DNA from: Ascaphus truei
Lineage: Eukaryota > Chordata > Amphibia > Anura > Ascaphidae
Reading direction: 5' to 3'
NCBI GenBank assembly: GCA_036426205.1
Contig: CM071573.1
Span: 48,130,874-48,194,873 of the forward strand
Length of the DNA stretch: 64,000 nt
Shown here: in pieces, positions 58,318-64,000 of the stretch
Position numbering within the stretch: position 1 is the stretch's first letter
Layout: the number at the start of each line of letters is the position of its first letter
The notes under the pieces: model-generated
Told to the model about the DNA's origin: nothing
The model's database searches: none
What the model saw: only the letters and a program-made list of their open reading frames with translations
Translations under genes and position numbers: made by a program

Positions 58318-59870
58318 CAAATAAGTCCCTTAATCTGTGTTATGATCCCTTCTATCCTCTCTAATTGTCCCCGCTTGTAAACACATACAGAATTTAGTTA
58401 TCCTACATAGCAGGATAACTGCCCTTCCTTAGAAATTCAAACATAATACCTGCAGCATTGTCATCCAGTTTAAGCCGTTTGGCCAATGATGGCATCAAAC
58501 ACAAAGAGAAAATTTGTAGGCTGGCAATTTGCCTGTAGGTACAAGTTGCCGCAAGCAGTCTTTTCATGACAGTTTATGTCAAGATTGTGAAAATCCTTCA
58601 CATCATCCAAAGAAACATTAAACATGTCAAAAAATGATATTTTAATACGAACACATCAGATTTTAAGTGATAATCACCTACATTTAACATCTGATGATGC
58701 TTAAAATATTATCAGTTCTTAAATACTCCACTTGACCAAAATATTTTTAAAATCTGTACTTGGCCAAAAATGAAGCCATGACGTCAAGCAATGCGTATGA
58801 TACAGGCCTATGACAGTCAAAATGGATTTAAAATGTACTGGTAAAGTACCAGATTTCAAGAGATAGAAAATTTGTTCAAGGCAAGCTTAATAGCTTTCAA
58901 AGGTGTAACTTTGTATGAATCTATACATATTTAAATTTGTAATATACATATAGTAAAATTAAATTACAACACTTGCCTGAAGAACTTTCATGTTCCTGAA
59001 AGCTTGCTCTTACTTCAGTTAACTATTAAAAAGTATAATCTTTACCATACATTTGTTTTTATTATTGTATACGAAACACTATACAAAATTATAATATATA
59101 ATTGTAGAATCTGTGTTTTCTCCCTAGCTAGGTGGCAGCCATCTTCAATGTATCATGTATGACTTTGGCATTCTGACGTGCATTGAGATAGATTACTAAT
59201 CCCTCTGTCTTCCACTTCTCTGAGGATACCAATAATCCTATGAGTTTTCTCACTGTTCCCGTATAGAACGTCAGGTGAAGTTGGGAAAATGGACAGGTCT
59301 GTGCAATTCTAATAACTATAATTGTGTTGCAAACCCAACACAATTAGGTTATGGTGGGTACAAAAGTGAACATGGAAGGTTTCTGTCACTTACACACTAT
59401 AACCTAATTGTGTCTAGTTTGCACTTAGTTATTTTTCCTGCATTGTGAAGCTGTTCGTGGTTACAAAAGGACAAATAACAGTCTATGAGCAGGTCCAATG
59501 ATTCTGTATCTTCCTTGTCCCAGTTTTAGCTGTAAAAGATGTGTAATGCAGTTGGCAAAAGCTCTAGGGAATCAATGAAGAAAATGTTGGAAAGTAAAAG
59601 TGACACACCCACCAGGAGTTTCTTTTGCATGTCATTACCCAGACTCCTTTCTGCCCTGCATGACCTGTGGCTATAGGGTGAATGAAGCAGGTTTGGGGAA
59701 CTGTGGAAGATATGGAAATACACACATGGGTTTTCTATGTTTGCTGGTTATCCCAGAAGTAGTAAGAGCTGGATTGATTAATGATGAATCTCAATGGATT
59801 ACAGTATTCCGATGTCATAAATGACATGACAAATGGCTACCTCCTGACAAGAAAATAGGATTTCAAATAT

Positions 59871-59876
59871 TTTATT
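59871..59876 (-). terminator. Candidate polyadenylation signal of the zinc-finger gene
   Basis: AATAAA on the minus strand, about 970 bases after the stop codon. It is one plausible signal and others exist further left, so the true 3' end is not determined. Confidence 0.25.
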
Positions 59877-60840
59877 ATAGACTTTATACTGCAGATGTAG
59901 CTTTAATCCTGTTTTAAAAAGAAAAAAGCGTTAACTTGCCTATAAACATTGGAGCAAAGTTCACTGGGCTCATTTTAGAATTACAATACAGTTTTTATGA
60001 TCTTAAAAAAAGCGTTATGAATCTCGTTTCACCAAACAAATAAACAGAACCGTCATAGTCGTACTGGCCCTCTGGATCTGTAATCCATCAACCTGCGACA
60101 TCTAGTGTCAGCAACAAAAACAAGAAATACTGAAGAAAAAGGATGAAGCACATCAAAGGAACCGAATTATAACAAAGTCCACATATACAGTAATGCTAAA
60201 AACAAAATTAATGCAAAAAGATATTAACGTAGGGTAACTCAACAAATTGCATAAAAGCCCAAACATACATTCTAAATTATACATCAAACATTACATATTT
60301 GAGGCACACTAAAAGTGGCCCTAAGTTGTGCAAAACAAAACATACGATTATTGAATTTGGAAACCAACGGTGAAATTCAAAAAGGATCTTTATCAAGGAA
60401 AATGTGCTTTGAGGAAGATCATTTTGTTTCAAAACATTGTTTTGTCAGATCAATAAAAGTAAAAAAAATTAACAGTTTCGAGATACAATGAAAAATACAT
60501 TTGTGATTTAGTGTGTGTGTGTGTGTGTCTATGTATGTATATGGTGTAGGTATATGTCAGTTGGGAATTCATATTAGGCAGAATCCGATTACGATTCTCC
60601 CCCACCCCCCAAATCATCCACTATCCTAGTGTCTTTGCCTTTTTATAATTCTATTTATAATTATGCTGGTTATGATTTAAATATATTTTGCTGAATGTAT
60701 ATGGCATTTGCACCATGTCATCTTTTTTCTTTTTGATACACAAACAGATGTGAACTATGGCAAACATATTTCCCATATTATGCTCATGCACATAGCATCG
60801 TCGTTTTCTGGTCCGTGCCCCGATAAAAGCGTTCCCCCCT

Positions 60841-62207
60841 TTAATTTGTTATAGTCTCTGTAGATTCGTGGCTTCTAAGATGTTCTAGAAGAGTTGAACC
60901 ATCATTAAATATTTCCCCACAAATGGCACAAGTATATGGCCTCTCTTCTGTGTGGACTCTAGTGTGCCTTACAAGACTTGATTTGTCCTTAAATCGTTTC
61001 CCACATTCAGCACAGGTGTAGGGTCTTTCTTCTGTGTGGACTCGCTGGTGCCTAACAAGAGCTGAACTGCCAGTAAAACCTTTTCCACATTCTATGCAGA
61101 TATAGGGTCTCTCTTCCGTGTGGGTTTTCTGGTGTTTAATGAGAAGAGAGTTGTGACTAAAGCTTTTCCCACAATCTATACATGTAAATAGCTTTTCCAC
61201 TGTATGAACTCTCCAGTGCACAACAAGACTTGAGCTCTGAGTAAATCTCTTTCCACATTCAGTGCAGCTATAGGGCCTCTCTCCTGTGTGGACTCGCTGG
61301 TGGGTAACCAAATTTGAGCTGCTACTAAAGCACTTTCCACATATTTCACATGCATAGGGTTTTTCATTTGTGTGGACTCTCAGGTGAGTACGTAACTGTG
61401 AGCTGCATGTAAAGCTTTTCCCACATCCAGGGCAGTGCCAAGATTTCTCACCTGCGTGGACTTTCTTATGCTTAACAAGATTTGAGCTGCCACTGAAGCA
61501 TTTTCCACATTCATTACAGCTGTAGGGTCTTTCACCTGTGTGAATTCTCTGGTGGGTAACAAGGTGCGAATTCTGACTAAAACTTTTTCCACAGTCCGTA
61601 CACATAAAAGGTTTTACTTCTGAGTGCACTCTAAGGTGTCTAGCTAGACTAGAGCTTTGAGTAAATTTTTTCCCACATATAGTGCATGCATATGGCCTCT
61701 CTCCTGTATGTGTTCTCTGATGCACTGTATAATCAGGTTTCCTATAAAACATTTTACCACATTCCATGCACATATACTTAGCTACTATTTTCTTGCAAAT
61801 GTCCACTGCTTTTGTGTTCCCCACAAAGCATTCCTCGTGATCAGCAAATAAATTCTTTGTTCCCATGACTGCACTATCAATATTTACACGGGTGGTTGCA
61901 AGATTTTCTCCTGCTTGTGAAGTAGATTCCACGGGTGAGTCTAATTCCTCGGGTGAGTCTAATTCCTCGGGTGAGTCTAATTCCTCGGGTGAGTCTAATT
62001 CCTCGGGTGAGTCTAATTCCTCGGGTGAGTCTAATTCCTCGGGTGAATCTAATTCCTCGGGTGAATCTCTACCAGAGTGTGTCTGTCCATTGCTTGCTTC
62101 AGAAGGGGTCCTAGAGTTTTCTTCCTGACTACTGCTGCTATCTTCCATTTCCATTTTTAAATGGGAAATATCTGGCAAGCTGGTTGAGATTCTCACTCCA
62201 TAGAAAG
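60841..62207 (-). CDS. C2H2 zinc-finger protein, terminal exon with 11 fingers
   Basis: A probable nuclear DNA-binding regulator. The exon begins after acceptor TTTCCCACAG (AG at 62208-62209) inside an Ala codon and ends at TAA, 60841-60843. An open frame continues upstream to an ATG at 62265, but that part reads through the acceptor and is probably intron. Residues below count from that ATG. After [14 protein letters not shown] come an acidic, Ser-rich stretch, seven DSPEEL repeats (67-108), and 11 fingers with 28-residue spacing (first Cys 166, last finger from 446). Linkers are TGERPY or variants such as TEERPY, SEVKPF and TVEKLF. All Cys and His ligands are present. No KRAB, SCAN or BTB domain is visible; it could lie in exons to the right. 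The family expands by lineage, so no orthologue is named. Confidence 0.93.
61931..62068 (-). repeat. 18-base coding minisatellite (DSPEEL x7)
   Basis: Seven nearly identical 18-base units (GGTGAGTCTAATTCCTCG on the plus strand, with two single-base variants at the 62041 end), plus flanking degenerate DSP units. The near-identity suggests recent expansion within the zinc-finger exon and probable length polymorphism. Confidence 0.92.
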
Positions 62208-62268
62208 CTGTGGGAAAGGAATACATTGTGAATAAAAATGTTTTACTCAAAAATGCATCACTCAACGT

Positions 62269-63215
62269 TAGCAGTGGTCCTAAGTAATTGACGCCAACAA
62301 TTAGATTCTGTCTCGGTCAGTCTTATGTAACAACAATTTAAAAAAGATATCAGAAAATATATACTACTTTTGTTAAGTATTAGATAAAATCTTATCTGTG
62401 GAATAGATTGCAGCAAAAAATCCAAAGTTGCAGTGATTAGGGCTGTGTTATTCGGCAGTTATCAGAACGTTACACGCCCACAGGGCCAGGGATTATATGT
62501 CAACAGAGTAGTGCAGTGAGTACTCAATGGCATTTCTACATTAGCCCACAGTGGTTAACCCACATGTCTGAGTAGCTTTTGTGCTCCCCCTCTGGTGTAG
62601 CAGGGGTTACCACCGATTGTGATTGTGGAGGGGGTAGTGATTGGGCTGTCCTGAGTTCACACTAGACTGTGTCCCGATTTTCTACCAGTTCTCCCTTCCT
62701 CTACTTCCCCCCACCACAGTGTTTATTCTACAATCCTCATTATCATTGGATTTATTGCTGGACTGTGTTTATTCATTTACTGGACTGTGGATGGTACAAT
62801 GTCACCAGATTTACTCGGACCGCATCCTAAGTACATGTCAAGCACTCCTCGTGTCTTTCTTCCAAAACAGGCTACTTCCGCATCAGCTGGTATAACGTCC
62901 GTGACAGCCCTACGCGCTTCATCAGGGAGCTATTTGATTGGTCCATAGTTAACGTTTAAATACCCTAGATTGCTAAGCAACCTATTGGCCAATCAATATA
63001 TACATGCAAATTACAATGTAAAAGGTGCATTAACACATAAAAGGTGGATTGATACATAGAAACTGAGTTTAGTACTGAATTACTTTCAAATGGTATTAAT
63101 ACCACAGTATTATAGTCAAACAAATACAATGAGTGATGAGAGGAGACCAGTGAGGACAAACTGCATGCCACTTGGTTGAAATAGTATAAAACGCAAAGTT
63201 ATACCATAATACTAG
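62269..63215. other. Sequence 5' of the zinc-finger exon
   Basis: No further exon was recognised. It contains a repeat-like stretch with TACGCGCTTCATCAGG (62911-62926), a motif shared with other fold-back repeats here, and AT-rich sequence. It is presumably intron of the zinc-finger gene. Confidence 0.45.
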
Positions 63216-63217
63216 TA

Positions 63218-64000
63218 CAGCTGAACCCCGTTATAAAGCGGTGCTCGGGGTCCACCCAATCCAACCACGTTAAACCGGGATCGCGCTAATTTTTTAAAAA
63301 AATGGCCACCACGCGCCCAATCAGAAGGACGGAGGAGGAGGGAGGAGGCAGGAGTGAGGCGCCGGTACCCCCAGCATGTTCCCCCAGCAGCATCACCACA
63401 TTCACCTAGCAGCCCCAGCACGATCCCCCAGCACGTTCCCCCAGCAGCCCCACCACGATCCCCCAGCAGCCTCACCCCGATCCCCCAGCAGCCTCACAAC
63501 AATCCCCCAGCAGCCTCACCACAATCCCCCAGCAGCCTCACCACAATCCCCCAGCCATGATCTCCCCCTAATCTCCTGCCCCCGATCCCCGCTTGCTCCC
63601 CGGGGGTGTCCGGGGTGCGTGCTGCGGCGTCGGACGCTTCGGGGGGGGCCCTGCTACTGCTGCTGCTTTGCGGAGGCCCCCGCTGCGATGTGTGACCCTC
63701 CCCTGTCTTGCAGAGGCCCTCCTGCCGTGTGGAGGGCCCACTACCGTGCGGAGACCCCACTGCTGCCATGTGCGACCCGGTGAGTGTGTGTGTGAGTGAC
63801 AGACTGAGTGTCTGTGAGTGTCTGTGTCTGTCTGTGAGTGTCTGTGTCTGTGAGTGTCTGTGTCTGTGAGTGTGAATGAGTGAGTGTGCATGTGAGTGAG
63901 TGTGCCTGTAAGTGAGTGTGCCTGTGAGTGAGTGTGCCTGTGAGTGAGTGTGCCTGTGAGTGAGGCACTTTGTTTCTGTCTTTGTCTCTCATTCTCTCTG
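63218..64000. mobile_element. Second Tc1/mariner-like element with CpG-rich core, cut by the window end
   Basis: It starts CAGCTGAACCCCGTTATAA after TA (63216-63217) and continues with CGGGGTCCACCC and GGATCGCGCTAATTTTTTAA, like the element at 23876. The CpG-rich core holds a short AGCCTCACCACAATCCCCC array (63380-63560) and ends at CCG|GTGAGT (63780), followed by a GTGAGTG(T) array to the end. The right terminus is outside the window. Confidence 0.8.

Larger units (their letters stand above)
53600..60480. other. AT-rich low-repeat intergenic region
   Basis: No exon or RNA gene was recognised. Visible structures are a 13-base-stem hairpin at 54797-54827, a 20-base palindrome GCTCATGAATATTCATGAGC at 55122-55141, several A runs, a CpG-containing hairpin at 58241-58317, and two pairs of diverged blocks (56104-56215 with 59508-59615; 57198-57310 with 59128-59235). 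The part nearest 60840 probably contains the 3' UTR of the zinc-finger gene. Confidence 0.5.

Noticed and set aside
62208..62265. ATG at 62265 as the start of the zinc-finger protein
   Set aside because: A good acceptor (TTTCCCACAG) interrupts this stretch and the upstream residues look like read-through intron. The real start probably lies in an exon to the right.
62269..64000. KRAB or other N-terminal domain exon for the zinc-finger gene
   Set aside because: No frame shows a KRAB, SCAN or BTB pattern. The space is AT-rich sequence and a transposon.

Overview
This is vertebrate nuclear DNA, AT-rich and dense in transposons. The mix of Tc1/mariner-like, hAT-like, L1/Tx1-like and CR1/L2-like elements with many long inverted repeats suggests an amphibian, probably a frog. 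That is inference: no species-diagnostic sequence was recognised, and a fish or other lower vertebrate is not excluded. Only two protein-coding genes are supported, both on the minus strand and both cut by the window edges.

The first (304-22295) is the 5' part of an alpha-2-macroglobulin family gene. Eleven coding exons could be joined by hand with consistent phases. They run from a signal-peptide exon behind a TATA box to an exon in the fourth macroglobulin domain, giving 417 codons with no internal stop. The rest (bait region, thioester, receptor-binding domain) lies off the left edge. Its introns are filled with minisatellites, MITEs and fold-back repeats. Exon 2 runs straight into a G tract where its splice donor should be. 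A 58-base copy of the exon 10 donor region sits inverted in intron 6.

The middle (about 22.4-53.6 kb) has no supported host gene. It holds a 1.7 kb Tc1/mariner-like element with a CpG-rich core, decayed L1 ORF1 fragments, a 5'-truncated L1 copy with a 15-base target duplication, and one decayed CR1/L2-like LINE (about 30.0-37.4 kb). That LINE has been opened by two solo LTRs, a further insertion and a 3.9 kb hAT-like element. Further right are palindromes up to 2.6 kb, a 30-base minisatellite, a 1.6 kb array with TTAGGG-like motifs, another solo-LTR-like insertion and an AT-rich 0.8 kb array.

The right part (53.6-60.8 kb) is mostly low-repeat AT-rich DNA with no recognised exon. It leads to the second gene (60841-62207), the terminal exon of a C2H2 zinc-finger gene with 11 fingers in a row and an acidic stretch of seven six-residue repeats. 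The window ends inside another copy of the 23.9 kb element. The two genes have no evident functional link. The main interest is transposon archaeology, the exon 2 donor defect, and a hairpin-plus-GAAACGCGT motif that recurs in unrelated repeats.
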